A stretch of DNA of 64,000 nt from Paenibacillus lacisoli (GCF_030580655.1 NZ_JAUQTB010000011.1:89896-153895); one strand, 5' to 3'. Positions 1 to 9,014 are shown, counted from the stretch's first letter. Notes: a model not told the origin generated them from the sequence alone. A program made the numbers and translations.

Positions 1-383
1 AATTCAATTTCGATGGTTGGATATTGTTCAATAAATTGAATAATCGGACTTGAAAAATGGGTTACACAAAACGATTCCAACGCTTTCACTTTAACCGTGC
101 CACGAAAATCGTGGATTTCGTCATTTAATTTCTTGGAGAGGCTGTAAAATTGATACGCATATTCAGCAAAGGTTTCGCCTTTTTCCGTGGGTCGTACACC
201 ATGAATGGTTCGGTCGAACAACTTAGCCCCTATAACCTGCTCAAGAATTTGAATATGGTTTGTGATCGTAGATTGGGAAAACCCTAATAGGAGTGAAGCC
301 TTGCTGATATTTCGCAATTCATAAACCTTCAGAAATGTATATATATACTTGCCGTCTAATTGATTAAGCACCCTGTACACCAT
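1..383 (-). CDS. LysR-family transcriptional regulator (5' part only)
   Basis: The coding sequence runs off the left edge, so only about 127 N-terminal codons are visible. The translation has a typical LysR winged helix-turn-helix over residues ~5-65, with the core ISKASLLLGFSQSTITNHI followed by LEQVIGAKLFDR. The start of the effector-binding domain follows. I chose the ATG at 383; a GTG lies one codon later and an in-frame stop lies upstream, but no strong ribosome binding site is visible. The gene is divergent from the HPP-family gene about 110 bp away. LysR regulators often control the divergent neighbour, so it may regulate that gene, but this is inference. The effector is unknown. Confidence 0.85.
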   Translation of the reverse strand, partial: MVYRVLNQLDGKYIYTFLKVYELRNISKASLLLGFSQSTITNHIQILEQVIGAKLFDRTIHGVRPTEKGETFAEYAYQFYSLSKKLNDEIHDFRGTVKVKALESFCVTHFSSPIIQFIEQYPTIEIE

Positions 384-491
384 CCATCTATTTGGTCGAT
401 ATCACTCATTAGTATTATCGATTATACAGATGTCCAGGATTTCTGTACACTGTGAACAGAATTGATTAAGAAAGATGGTGCATCTTACACA

Positions 492-1010
492 ATGAAATAT
501 ATAAAAAGATACCTGGGGAAATTTGCTTCTAGCGCCCGTTCCCCACTTAAACAGAATTTCGTACATGCATTGTGGGCTTTTCTGGGAGGCAGCATCACTG
601 CATTTGTACTAGCAAGCTTCTCCAGCCCGACGGGGCTGCCCTTGTTGATGGCCCCATTTGGAGCCAGTTGTGTTCTAGCCTTTGGAATTCCCGATGCTCC
701 CCTTTCACAACCACGGAATATCATTGGCGGACACTTCCTCACTACTTTGTGCGGATTGATGGTGCTTCATCTGGCGGGCAGCGGAGTTTGGGCCTTGTCG
801 CTTGGCGTAGGGCTGGGTATTGCTGCCATGTTACTGACCAAAACAACGCACCCGCCAGCCGGAGCTAATCCTATTATTGTCATCACATCAGCAAGTACAT
901 GGTCTTTTCTGGTCACTCCTGTCCTCACAGGCTCCATTATGATCGTGTGTGTGGCTTTGTTGTATAATAATTTATTCAAAAACCGAAAGTACCCGACATT
1001 CTGGATATAA
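492..1010 (+). CDS. HPP family integral membrane protein
   Basis: A protein of about 172 residues with four or five hydrophobic segments and the family signature THPPAGANPI near residue 125. HPP proteins are small membrane proteins; some cyanobacterial and plastid members are linked to nitrite transport, but most bacterial members have no known substrate. The ATG at 492 is used here. An in-frame TTG at 462 would add ten residues, and neither start has a convincing ribosome binding site. The gene ends one base before the convergent TetM-like gene, and no terminator hairpin separates them. The divergent LysR gene is the likely regulator. Confidence 0.8.
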   Translation: MKYIKRYLGKFASSARSPLKQNFVHALWAFLGGSITAFVLASFSSPTGLPLLMAPFGASCVLAFGIPDAPLSQPRNIIGGHFLTTLCGLMVLHLAGSGVWALSLGVGLGIAAMLLTKTTHPPAGANPIIVITSASTWSFLVTPVLTGSIMIVCVALLYNNLFKNRKYPTFWI

Positions 1011-1011
1011 G

Positions 1012-2991
1012 CTAACCCTGCAGCGCCTTGCGCACACTCAGAATATACTTTGATTGATCCAGCGGATTAACGCCCCTCCGGGTACGCTCCGCGTGAACGT
1101 CTTCCGGACAGGGCTCATAGCCTGCAAAAAAGGTAGCCATCGTCCCCCGGCCTTTTGTTAACGACCTCAGTGTGACAGGGTATTCCATTGAGGTTGCCAG
1201 CGGCACCCTGCCTTGAAGAATCACCCGGTCCCCTTGGAGCTCCGGCGCGTCAAAGCTTCCCCGCATCTGAACTATATCGTTCATTACCCGGCCCCCGTTC
1301 TCTTCGGGGACCGTGATCCGGTACTGCAGAATCGGCTCCAGCAGGCTTGTTCCAACCGAAGCCAGACCATTCATAATTCCCATAGGTGTAGCTACAGCAA
1401 AATCTAGCGGATGGGTATGCCACACATGATGTTCTCCCTCAATCAGAGTGACTTTGAGATCAACGACCTCCCAACCATAAAGTCCCTGCTGCAGCGCCTC
1501 CGGAACTCTGCGGGCAACTTCATTCTGATACTGCGGCAGCAGGTCTTCCGAACGTACCTGCGCGCTGTACTGCAGCCCGCTGCCTTTTGCTCCGGGCTCA
1601 ATAGCGAAGCGCAATATGGCCCAGCATGGCTTCGGCATCGTATAGGCAATATAACCTTCTCCCGCCTGGCGGGGTGTTTCTCTATAAATGACCGATGGCT
1701 GATCAAAAGAAACGACAAGACCGTATCTGCTTAGGAGAGTACTCGTCAGCATCTCCAGCTGGATCGGCCCCATGACTTTCACATGCAGCTCGCGCTCGTC
1801 CTGCATCCACTGCACATCCAGCAGCGGATCTTCGTCGGATAATTCCTGCAGTGCCTGAACCGTCCGGGGATAGTCCGCTTCATTCGCCCAGTGAGCCTGA
1901 ACCGTTAGCAAAGGTACCGCCAGTCTGGCTTCTTCCGGAATACCGGAGGGATCGCCCAGCACGTCACCGATTCTTACATTCGGCATCCCGCACACAGCTG
2001 CAATGTCGCCCGCCTGAAGCAGGCCCGCGTCTTCCGAGCGTCCGCCATCCACTTTGCGGATCTGGGTCACCTTCTCCTCAATCTGCTGGGAATGGTTAAA
2101 TAGGTTGTCCCGGTTACGGATGGCCCCTTGATAAAGGCGCACAAAAGCCATTCGGCCCATCGTCTTGTCCCGTTCTATCTTGAACACGATGCCGGATACC
2201 GGGGCTTCCGGGTCTCCGGAAGGACCCGGCAGATAGTCAATCAGAGCATCCATCAGCTGATGAATACCAATCCCTCGGCTGGATGCACCATACAGCAGCG
2301 GAAACCATGCCCCACGCTGCGCCGCCTGGGTGGCAGCCTGCCTCCATTCTGGAAGCAGAAGCGTCTCTCCCTCCAGATACCTTTCCAGCAATGCCTCATC
2401 CTGCTCGGCCAAGCTTTCGTATACCGTATGACGGTCCTCCTCATTCACAAGCTCGGACCATAAATCCACGGATTCCGAGTATTCCTGTTCGCGCCCGACT
2501 GGCCGCTGCACAGGTGTAACTGAAGGTGATAAATAACGATGAATGTCGCTCAGCACCTGGTCCGGGTCAGCTCCAATGCGATCCATTTTGTTAACGTAAA
2601 TTACAGTCGGGATTCGAAGCTTGCGCAGAGCGCTCCAGATCAGTTCGGTTTGAGCCTGGACACCTTCAGCGGCGGACACAATCAGAACGGCTCCATCCAT
2701 GACACGCATGGATCGTTCGACTTCGGAAAGAAAATCAACATGCCCCGGGGTGTCAACCAGATTAATATAGGTATCCTTCCAGACCAGCGAGGTCGTTGCA
2801 GCCCGAACCGAAATGCCGCGCTCCTTCTCAATATCTAACCAGTCGGTTACGGCCGTTCCCGAATCCACACTTCCTAAGGAGCGCGTGCGTCCGCTCTCAT
2901 ATAAAATGTGTTCTGTTGTTGTCGTCTTGCCCGCATCTACGTGGGCGAATATACCGATATTTCTTCTTGGATGAATCGTTAGGCTGCTCAT
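1012..2991 (-). CDS. TetM/TetO-family ribosomal-protection-type GTPase
   Basis: A 659-residue EF-G-like translational GTPase. Visible G motifs are AHVDAGKTT (G1, ~16-24), the RGIS switch I, DTPGHVDF (G3) and NKMD (G4), followed by EF-G domains II to V. Length and closest resemblance are to TetM/TetO ribosomal protection proteins, which remove tetracycline from the ribosome. However, the domain IV tip that reads YSPVSTPADF in TetM reads VWHTHPLDF here, so drug specificity cannot be assumed. The start is supported by AGGAGAAG seven to eight bases upstream. It stands alone between two convergent or separately terminated genes and may be an intrinsic chromosomal paralogue rather than an acquired resistance gene. 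Confidence 0.85.
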   Translation of the reverse strand: MSSLTIHPRRNIGIFAHVDAGKTTTTEHILYESGRTRSLGSVDSGTAVTDWLDIEKERGISVRAATTSLVWKDTYINLVDTPGHVDFLSEVERSMRVMDGAVLIVSAAEGVQAQTELIWSALRKLRIPTVIYVNKMDRIGADPDQVLSDIHRYLSPSVTPVQRPVGREQEYSESVDLWSELVNEEDRHTVYESLAEQDEALLERYLEGETLLLPEWRQAATQAAQRGAWFPLLYGASSRGIGIHQLMDALIDYLPGPSGDPEAPVSGIVFKIERDKTMGRMAFVRLYQGAIRNRDNLFNHSQQIEEKVTQIRKVDGGRSEDAGLLQAGDIAAVCGMPNVRIGDVLGDPSGIPEEARLAVPLLTVQAHWANEADYPRTVQALQELSDEDPLLDVQWMQDERELHVKVMGPIQLEMLTSTLLSRYGLVVSFDQPSVIYRETPRQAGEGYIAYTMPKPCWAILRFAIEPGAKGSGLQYSAQVRSEDLLPQYQNEVARRVPEALQQGLYGWEVVDLKVTLIEGEHHVWHTHPLDFAVATPMGIMNGLASVGTSLLEPILQYRITVPEENGGRVMNDIVQMRGSFDAPELQGDRVILQGRVPLATSMEYPVTLRSLTKGRGTMATFFAGYEPCPEDVHAERTRRGVNPLDQSKYILSVRKALQG

Positions 2992-3124
2992 GATTGTCTT
3001 CTCCTGTACTCTATGAAAAGGTTTTCTATATTTAATTGTAAGTCAAAGCTCTATGGAAAGAAAGATCGTTATAAGCTCCGGCAGCTGCGTGTGAATTGAA
3101 GCAAGATATCTTCACCGCACATAG

Positions 3125-3150
3125 CAAAAAAGCCGTGCATGTGCACGGCT
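3125..3150 (-). terminator. Rho-independent terminator of rnj
   Basis: A perfect nine-base-pair stem, AGCCGTGCA/TGCACGGCT, is followed on the minus strand by six T residues. It lies 15 bases past the rnj stop codon. Confidence 0.9.
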
Positions 3151-3164
3151 GCCGAAACGGTTGG

Positions 3165-4838
3165 CTAAACTTCAATAATAATAGGCAGAATCATCGGACG
3201 GCGCTGGGTCTGATTATAAATTAGCTTGCCAAGATGATCCTTCAGCTTCTGTTTGATCAATCCCCAGTTCGATGCACCGCTTTCCGTCAGCTCTTCCATC
3301 GTGGTCTCGGCCTGCTCATAAATCTGCCGCATCAGCTGCTCAGAATCACGGACATAGACGAATCCCCGTGAAATAACTTCAGGTGGTGCCAGCATTCGGC
3401 CTTCCGATTTGCTGAGGGTTGTGACGACAATCAACATGCCGTCCGAGGACAGCTGCTTGCGGTCCCTAAGCACAATATTGCCTACGTCACCAATTCCCAG
3501 ACCGTCCACCAAGGTATGTCCGGAAGGAATACGATCACCCAAGGACATTTGGCCATTTTTTAATTCTACGGTATCTCCATTGCGGATAATATAAACGTTG
3601 TCATTGGGAATACCGACCGCTTCAGCCAACAACCGGTGTTCGTACAGCATACGGAATTCACCGTGAACCGGAATGAGATACTCCGGTTTCATAAGCGTAA
3701 GCATCAGCTTCAGCTCTTCCTGACTGCCGTGTCCGGATACATGCATACCGGATGTTGTACCTGAACCGTAGATCACCTTGGCGCCTAACACATAAAGATT
3801 GTCAATAATCTGCGCAAGATTGCGTTCATTACCGGGAATAGCACCGGCCGCAATAATAACGGTATCTCCAGGCAAAATTTCAATCTGCCTATGAGAGGAG
3901 CTTGCCAGACGGGCAAGAGCTGCCATGGGTTCGCCTTGACTGCCAGTGCATAACACAGCTATTTTCTCCGGCGGATACTTTTCCGTGTCTCCGGCATCGA
4001 TCAGGAGGTCTTCAGGCATCGTCAAATAGCCGAGCTCACGGGCGATGCTCACTACATTAATCATACTGCGTCCGAGTAGAACGAGTTTGCGTCCTGTCTG
4101 CACAGCCGCATCAACAATTTGCTGAACCCGGTTCACATTAGACGCAAAAGTTGAGATGAACACTTGCTGTCTGGCCTTGCTGAATCCTTCAAGAATATGA
4201 TCCCCTACAGATCGTTCTGAAGGCGTAAAGCCCGGGCGTCCTGCGTTGGTACTTTCGGAGAGGAGAACCTTAACCCCCTGCTTACCGATTTCAGCCATGC
4301 GGTGCAGATCCGGATACGGTCCGACCACGGGAGACATATCGAATTTGAAGTCACCTGTATGAACAACTCGGCCTTCGGGTGTCTCGAACACAATACCAAG
4401 GCAATCCGGGATCGAATGACTGGTGGCAAAAAAAGAAGCCTGAATCGAACCCGCATCTACTGTGGACTCGGCGTTGATCACATGAAGCTCGGTCCGGTCT
4501 TTCAGCCCATGCTCGCGCAGTTTCCCCTCGATGAGACCTATAGTCAGTCTGGCTCCATAGACAGGCACATTTAACTGTTTAAGCAAATATGGGATTCCGC
4601 CAATATGATCTTCATGACCGTGAGTTACGATTAATGCCCGTACCTTTTCCTGATTCTCGAGCAGATAGGACACATCAGGAACAATTAGATCAATTCCAGG
4701 CAGATTTTCATCTGGAAACTTAGAACCGCAATCGATAACGACGATATCCTCGTCATATTGAAGGAGGTACATATTTTTCCCAATTTCATTCACACCTCCA
4801 AGGGCGGAGATCAGCAGTTTGCTGTTGGTTGGTTTCAA
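3165..4838 (-). CDS. rnj: Ribonuclease J
   Basis: Metallo-beta-lactamase/beta-CASP ribonuclease with endonuclease and 5'-3' exonuclease activity, central to RNA decay in Firmicutes. The metal-binding motif THGHEDHIGG (~76-85) is intact, as are HTGDFKFD, the beta-CASP GSQGEPMAAL segment, HVSGHGSQEE, and the C-terminal RRPMILPIIIEV. The catalytic motif is that of active RNase J, while the C-terminal half looks somewhat RnjB-like, so I do not assign the paralogue. An in-frame GTG at 4850 is possible. I prefer the TTG at 4838 because AAGGTGGGG sits six bases before it, and this leaves about 11 residues before the conserved ALGG, as in Bacillus RnjA. Single gene with its own terminator. Confidence 0.93.
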   Translation of the reverse strand: MKPTNSKLLISALGGVNEIGKNMYLLQYDEDIVVIDCGSKFPDENLPGIDLIVPDVSYLLENQEKVRALIVTHGHEDHIGGIPYLLKQLNVPVYGARLTIGLIEGKLREHGLKDRTELHVINAESTVDAGSIQASFFATSHSIPDCLGIVFETPEGRVVHTGDFKFDMSPVVGPYPDLHRMAEIGKQGVKVLLSESTNAGRPGFTPSERSVGDHILEGFSKARQQVFISTFASNVNRVQQIVDAAVQTGRKLVLLGRSMINVVSIARELGYLTMPEDLLIDAGDTEKYPPEKIAVLCTGSQGEPMAALARLASSSHRQIEILPGDTVIIAAGAIPGNERNLAQIIDNLYVLGAKVIYGSGTTSGMHVSGHGSQEELKLMLTLMKPEYLIPVHGEFRMLYEHRLLAEAVGIPNDNVYIIRNGDTVELKNGQMSLGDRIPSGHTLVDGLGIGDVGNIVLRDRKQLSSDGMLIVVTTLSKSEGRMLAPPEVISRGFVYVRDSEQLMRQIYEQAETTMEELTESGASNWGLIKQKLKDHLGKLIYNQTQRRPMILPIIIEV

Positions 4839-4946
4839 GGTTTGCCCCACCTTTTTCCGGTTTTTGATTATTATCTGGTATGCTGCGAGAACTTATTCAT
4901 GGTGTGATAGAGGTATGTATGGTGGTTTGTATTTAAGTTGTTATTG

Positions 4947-4966
4947 TGAATTTTTCATATTATGAA
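4947..4966. repeat. Copy 1 of a 20-bp repeat flanking the DUF3231 gene
   Basis: The 20-mer TGAATTTTTCATATTATGAA contains a 13-bp palindrome (TTCATA-T-TATGAA). A second copy with one mismatch lies at 5770-5789 in the same orientation, on the other side of the DUF3231 gene. It may be an operator or promoter element; its function is unknown. Confidence 0.5.
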
Positions 4967-5109
4967 ATTAGTTTTATTTTAGTGCACAGTTACTATCTTA
5001 AATTTCCTGTTTTTTTAGCTCAGCGAACGGGAAGATTGCTGGCGTTGATGGCTGTTTCATGCTTAATCGGCCATTCAAATCCAATTTCATATTAAAAGGA
5101 GAACTGATC

Positions 5110-5628
5110 GTGGGAATTCTAAGCGGAAATCCGAAAGATGAGCCTATGCATTATGGGGAAATTTACAATGTCTGGATGGCCTCAATGATGGCTAAGGGAG
5201 CCCTGTCCTCCTATCAAGCCTATCTCAATCACGCGGGCGACAAGGATCTGAAAAAAGTGATTGACGATTTAATCGATCAAGCCAAGCTAGAAATCAAGGA
5301 GTGTGACGAACTGCTGACGGATAACGGCTTGGTGCCTGCACCTCTTCTTCCCGAAAGACCGCCGGTACGGCTTGAAGATATTCCTGTGGGTGCCCGTTTC
5401 TCTGATCAGGAGATCGGCGCAATGATTGCTGCGGGAACTTCCGCTGGAATGGTCGCCTGCAGCACGGTGATGGGACAATCTATCCGGGAAGATATCGGAG
5501 CATTATTCGCCAAATATCATGCTACCAAAGCTGCTATCGGCCTTCGCATTCTGAAAATGAGTAAGGAAAAAGGCTGGCTGATCCCTCCGCCACTCCAAAT
5601 GAAGCGTCTGGAAGAAGTTAGCGTATAG
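5110..5628 (+). CDS. DUF3231 family protein
   Basis: A protein of about 172 residues, helical, without signal peptide or membrane segments. It resembles one DUF3231 unit, with the motif MHYGEIYNVW near the N terminus and GWLIPPPLQ near the C terminus. DUF3231 proteins are common in spore-forming Bacilli, often as tandem two-domain proteins, and have a ferritin-like look; no biochemical role is established. The GTG at 5110 is chosen because AAAAGGAG lies about ten bases upstream, although the frame is open back to 5059. It is monocistronic: RNase J is divergent and a hairpin follows the stop. A spore or stress role is only an inference from the family's distribution. Confidence 0.8.
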   Translation: MGILSGNPKDEPMHYGEIYNVWMASMMAKGALSSYQAYLNHAGDKDLKKVIDDLIDQAKLEIKECDELLTDNGLVPAPLLPERPPVRLEDIPVGARFSDQEIGAMIAAGTSAGMVACSTVMGQSIREDIGALFAKYHATKAAIGLRILKMSKEKGWLIPPPLQMKRLEEVSV

Positions 5629-5643
5629 GCTTATCCGGGATAA

Positions 5644-5677
5644 CACAACAGCTGGCCTAACTAAGCCAGCTGTTGTG
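5644..5677 (+). terminator. Hairpin terminator after DUF3231 gene
   Basis: A perfect 13-bp stem (CACAACAGCTGGC/GCCAGCTGTTGTG) with an eight-base loop begins 15 bases after the stop codon. The following T content is modest. Confidence 0.65.
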
Positions 5678-5769
5678 CTTATTAGCTTGAGAATGGTTTG
5701 CTTGTGTAAACCCTTGGCTTGCTGCTCTATTTCATTCTCGTTTTTCAATAAATCCTCAATTATCTATTT

Positions 5770-5789
5770 TGAATTTTTCATATAATGAA
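5770..5789. repeat. Copy 2 of the 20-bp repeat flanking the DUF3231 gene
   Basis: TGAATTTTTCATATAATGAA, identical to the copy at 4947-4966 except for one base, and also followed by a TTTTATTTTA tract as copy 1 is. Confidence 0.5.
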
Positions 5790-5824
5790 TTATGCTAAAT
5801 TTTATTTTATAAGCCTAAACAGAC

Positions 5825-5865
5825 CAAAAAAAGACCATGAACCGCACGTAAGCGGTTCATGGTCT
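5825..5865 (-). terminator. Terminator of the ssuD-ABC transporter operon
   Basis: A perfect 13-bp stem (GACCATGAACCGC/GCGGTTCATGGTC) is followed on the minus strand by a T-rich run. It lies just after the last permease gene. Confidence 0.9.
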
Positions 5866-5882
5866 CGCTAGAACAAACAATG

Positions 5883-6701
5883 TTATCCTTTAACAGCCCC
5901 AGATGTCATCCCTTCTACAAAATAACGCTGCAGAAAGACGAACAGGATTGCAATTGGCAGAGCAGCCGCAACGACGCCGGCAAGCAGTGTCGTATAGCTC
6001 GTTACATATTCTCCCCTGAACTGCATAAGCGCCAGCGGAAGGGTCAGCTTCTCGTTACTGTTAATCATAAGCATCGGAATGAGCAGATCATTCCACACCA
6101 TGACAAACAGGAACGTCGAGCATGCTGCCAGAGATGGTGCCGACAGTGGTAATGCCATCCGCCAGTAAAGGGTCCACTCTCCTCCTCCATCTATACTGGA
6201 TGCCTCCAGAATTTCCCGGTTCAGCATCCGCATAAAGCCGGTCAGCATGAATACTGTCAACGGCAGCAGCATGGCAATCGACACAACAACGAGACCGCTC
6301 AGATGATTGGACCAGCCCAATTTTCGGACAAGTGAATAAATTGGCAGCATATTCACCTGGGATGGAACAATCAGTCCTGCTACATAAAGTGCAAACAGGA
6401 TCCGGCCGCTGTACCCTCCCAGCCGAACAATCGCATAAGCGACCAGACTGCCCAGCAGCAGAACAAGCAGGACCGTAGAGAGCGTAACGACAATACTATT
6501 GCCAAAATACTTCAGCATCGGCTGCTGGTCAAACAGCGCCTGGAAATTGCTGAGCGTCAGTGGCTTGGGCCAGCCCAGCGGATGTGCAAAGAAAGCGTTC
6601 GAATCTTTGAAAGCCGATATCAGAACAAAGTACAGCGGAGCCGCAATAAGAAATGCGTACATCAGCAGGATGAGACGGCTGATCCATTTATAAGGTTTCA
6701 T
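5883..6701 (-). CDS. Sugar-type ABC transporter permease (MalG/CUT1 class)
   Basis: A 272-residue inner-membrane permease with six hydrophobic segments and the CUT1 EAA loop EASSIDGGGEWTLYWRMALPLSAP over residues ~165-190, which docks to the ATPase. The C terminus TSGAVKG is typical of MalG-type subunits. It is the last gene of a minus-strand operon (monooxygenase, binding protein, MalF-type permease, this gene), 16 bp after the previous gene. No ATPase gene is present, so the importer probably uses a shared MsmX-type ATPase encoded elsewhere, as known for Bacillus CUT1 systems. The substrate is unknown; the co-transcribed SsuD-like enzyme suggests a sulfonated compound. Confidence 0.9.
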   Translation of the reverse strand: MKPYKWISRLILLMYAFLIAAPLYFVLISAFKDSNAFFAHPLGWPKPLTLSNFQALFDQQPMLKYFGNSIVVTLSTVLLVLLLGSLVAYAIVRLGGYSGRILFALYVAGLIVPSQVNMLPIYSLVRKLGWSNHLSGLVVVSIAMLLPLTVFMLTGFMRMLNREILEASSIDGGGEWTLYWRMALPLSAPSLAACSTFLFVMVWNDLLIPMLMINSNEKLTLPLALMQFRGEYVTSYTTLLAGVVAAALPIAILFVFLQRYFVEGMTSGAVKG

Positions 6702-6717
6702 CGGTGCCTCTCCCTCC

Positions 6718-7590
6718 TTAGTACGAAATGCGGTCGGCCCGCAGTGCTTTGAATTGGATATAGGTCAAGACAGCCAGCACCACCAGGAAGATCATCGATC
6801 CGGCAGAAGCAAGACCAAATTTGTAACTGGAGAAGGCCGTATGGTAAATAAAGGTTGACAGGATCTCTGTCGCATAGTTCGGTCCACCATCGGTCATAAC
6901 GAAGATCAGGTCAAATGCCTTGAACGACTGGATGGTCGTATACGCCACTACAATAGTTGCAGACGGCGCGAGCAGCGGCCATGTCACCGAGCGGAACAGC
7001 TGCCAGCGGCTGCCGCCATCGATACGGGCTGACTCGTACAGCTCCTTCGGAATCGACTGCAGACCTGCGATGAAGACGATCATCATCTGGCCGGCGTGGG
7101 CCCATACCTGAACAAACGCAATGGAATATATCGCAATCTTCTTATCACCAATCCAGTTATTGGCCAGCGATCCCAAGTGAGCCGCATCCAGCCCGAGATT
7201 GAGCATGCCAATCGTGGGATCATAGATGAAGGACCAGATCAGGCCTACCGATACAGACGACAGAATAGCTGGAAAAAAATACAGCGCGCGCAAAAACACG
7301 CGCGTTTTTGTATTTTTGGCCAGCAGCATGGCAAGCACCAAGGAAACGATCGTCTGTATGATAACCACACTGATCATAAATTTCACATTGTTCAGCACGG
7401 TTTTCTGAAAGACGATGCTTTGAAAACTGTCCTTATAGTTATCCAATCCTACCATTTTGTAAGACTCAGATACGCCATCCCAATCGGTGAAGGAGTAAAA
7501 GAAGCCCGCAAGCGTTGGATAGACGAACAGGAACAGATAGAGCAGTGTTCCTGGCAGCAGGAACAACCAGAGCACCTTGCGGTTTCGCAT
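6718..7590 (-). CDS. Sugar-type ABC transporter permease (MalF/CUT1 class)
   Basis: A 290-residue permease with an N-terminal membrane segment (RKVLWLFLLPGTLLYLFLF), six membrane spans in all, and the EAA loop ESARIDGGSRWQLFRSVTWPLLAP around residues 195-220. It pairs with the MalG-type permease downstream to form the heterodimeric channel of a CUT1 importer. The ATG at 7590 is preferred because GGGAGGTAGCT directly precedes it, although the frame is open further upstream. About 145 bp separate it from the binding-protein gene, a common spacing where binding proteins are made in excess. Confidence 0.9.
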   Translation of the reverse strand: MRNRKVLWLFLLPGTLLYLFLFVYPTLAGFFYSFTDWDGVSESYKMVGLDNYKDSFQSIVFQKTVLNNVKFMISVVIIQTIVSLVLAMLLAKNTKTRVFLRALYFFPAILSSVSVGLIWSFIYDPTIGMLNLGLDAAHLGSLANNWIGDKKIAIYSIAFVQVWAHAGQMMIVFIAGLQSIPKELYESARIDGGSRWQLFRSVTWPLLAPSATIVVAYTTIQSFKAFDLIFVMTDGGPNYATEILSTFIYHTAFSSYKFGLASAGSMIFLVVLAVLTYIQFKALRADRISY

Positions 7591-7735
7591 AGCTACCTCC
7601 CATATCAGCATAGCCTCGGAATTCCAGCGGGCAGAATCTACTCAGCAGCCTATAGAGCAAAGGTTTCACCTCGCCTATAAGCTGCATATTGAGCAAAGCC
7701 ATGGAATTGGGGCCATATACTTAGTTCGAACAATT

Positions 7736-8998
7736 TTATTTCGATACGTTCTGATCAACAATCGATTGAGCTTCCTTGGCTGCATCTTCCGGAGAAGAAC
7801 CGCCAAGTACGGCCTGAATGGAATTGGTTACAGCCTTTTGATTATCAGCGTTAATGATGGAAAAGCGCGGTTGGAACAAGGTTTTTTTGCTAGTCCAGCT
7901 CTCTACGACTTTCATCACATCGCTGGAGTAGCTCACATCCTTGACGGTCACGTTCTGACCAGTTGCATTCGCATACTCCGTAGCGACATCCGGCTGACTC
8001 AGATAAGCCAGGAATTTCTTCGCTTCTTCCTGATGCTTGGATTTGCTGTTCACGGCCAGCATAAAGGTTGTTGTGTGCACCCCTTCGTATTTAGCCTGGT
8101 CAGCACCTACTGTAATCGGGGCCAACAGACCCTGCTCCAGATCCGGATTGGCGGCCTTGTTCTGCGCGAGCTGGTAGGAACCGCTTGCCAGGATAGCTGC
8201 TTTCTCTTGAATGAACAGGGCACCGGCTGCCGCATCTTTTGTCCCAAGCGCATTCGCCTGGAAGTAACCTTTATCGTTAAGCTCTTTAATTTGGCTGAGC
8301 GTTTTCACCCACCACTCATCTGTCAATTTCGCATCGCCTGCTTCCACTTTGGTGAAGATATCTTCGCTCGGCTCGTTATTCATGACCATGGTATTCATAA
8401 ATTGACCCGGACCGATGTCAGCACCTGCAAAAGCGATCGGTGTTACCCCATTATCCTTCAACGTTTGGCACATAGCCAAAAAATCATCCCAATTCGTTGG
8501 AGCCTTGATATTATATTTCTCCAGCATTTTGACATTGTAAATCGGAATGTTATATACAAGCTGATAAGGAACTGCGAGCTGTTTGCCGTCCTTTGCACCG
8601 GCTTTGATCAGATCACTATTATAGTTGTTCAGGAAATCAGAACCTGTCAAATCCGCAAACTGCCCTGCCTTATTCAAGGCTTCGAACTGGGAACCCGGAA
8701 AGGAAGCAAATACATCTCCCACCGAGCCATCCGAGAGCTTGGCTTGGGCTGTAGATTGATATTGGTCTGAAGGCATCGTCTGCATTTCAACTTTAATGTT
8801 GGGATTGTCAGCCTCGAATTTGTCGATTATGGTATCCAGCGCTTTAACATCTTCACCACGCCAGTGGAGGAAACTCAAAGTTACTTTTCCGTCAGAAGAT
8901 GAACCACCGTCGGAGGAACTGCTGCCGCAGGCAGACAGCACCGTAGTCAGTGTTAGTACGCCTGCCAGCAATATCGATTTTATCTTGAATGATTTCAT
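7736..8998 (-). CDS. Extracellular solute-binding lipoprotein (CUT1 sugar class)
   Basis: A 420-residue lipoprotein. The N terminus MKSFKIKSILLAGVLTLTT is followed by the lipobox LSAC and then a Ser/Gly/Asp-rich linker. The mature part has the usual sugar-binding-protein pattern, including the N-terminal TLSFLHWRGEDVKALDTIIDKFEADNPNIKV type strand and helix (split here across ~48-80). The start at 8998 is supported by GGGAGGTCATTCT. It captures the substrate outside the membrane for the two downstream permeases. It belongs to the sugar-binding group, not to the SsuA/TauA group that normally accompanies SsuD enzymes, and this mismatch is the notable feature of the operon. Confidence 0.9.
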   Translation of the reverse strand: MKSFKIKSILLAGVLTLTTVLSACGSSSSDGGSSSDGKVTLSFLHWRGEDVKALDTIIDKFEADNPNIKVEMQTMPSDQYQSTAQAKLSDGSVGDVFASFPGSQFEALNKAGQFADLTGSDFLNNYNSDLIKAGAKDGKQLAVPYQLVYNIPIYNVKMLEKYNIKAPTNWDDFLAMCQTLKDNGVTPIAFAGADIGPGQFMNTMVMNNEPSEDIFTKVEAGDAKLTDEWWVKTLSQIKELNDKGYFQANALGTKDAAAGALFIQEKAAILASGSYQLAQNKAANPDLEQGLLAPITVGADQAKYEGVHTTTFMLAVNSKSKHQEEAKKFLAYLSQPDVATEYANATGQNVTVKDVSYSSDVMKVVESWTSKKTLFQPRFSIINADNQKAVTNSIQAVLGGSSPEDAAKEAQSIVDQNVSK

Positions 8999-9014
8999 AG
9001 AATGACCTCCCAGA

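Noticed and set aside
1012..2991. Calling the TetM-like gene an acquired tetracycline resistance determinant
   Set aside because: There are no mobile-element signatures around it, its composition is like its neighbours, and the domain IV loop differs from proven resistance proteins.
7591..7735. Terminator or regulatory hairpin between binding protein and permease
   Set aside because: No convincing stem with a T-run was found, although the spacing would allow differential expression.
7577..8770. A 397-codon open frame on the plus strand
   Set aside because: It lies antisense to the binding-protein gene, has no ribosome binding site and no protein-like pattern. It is a shadow caused by codon bias of the real gene.
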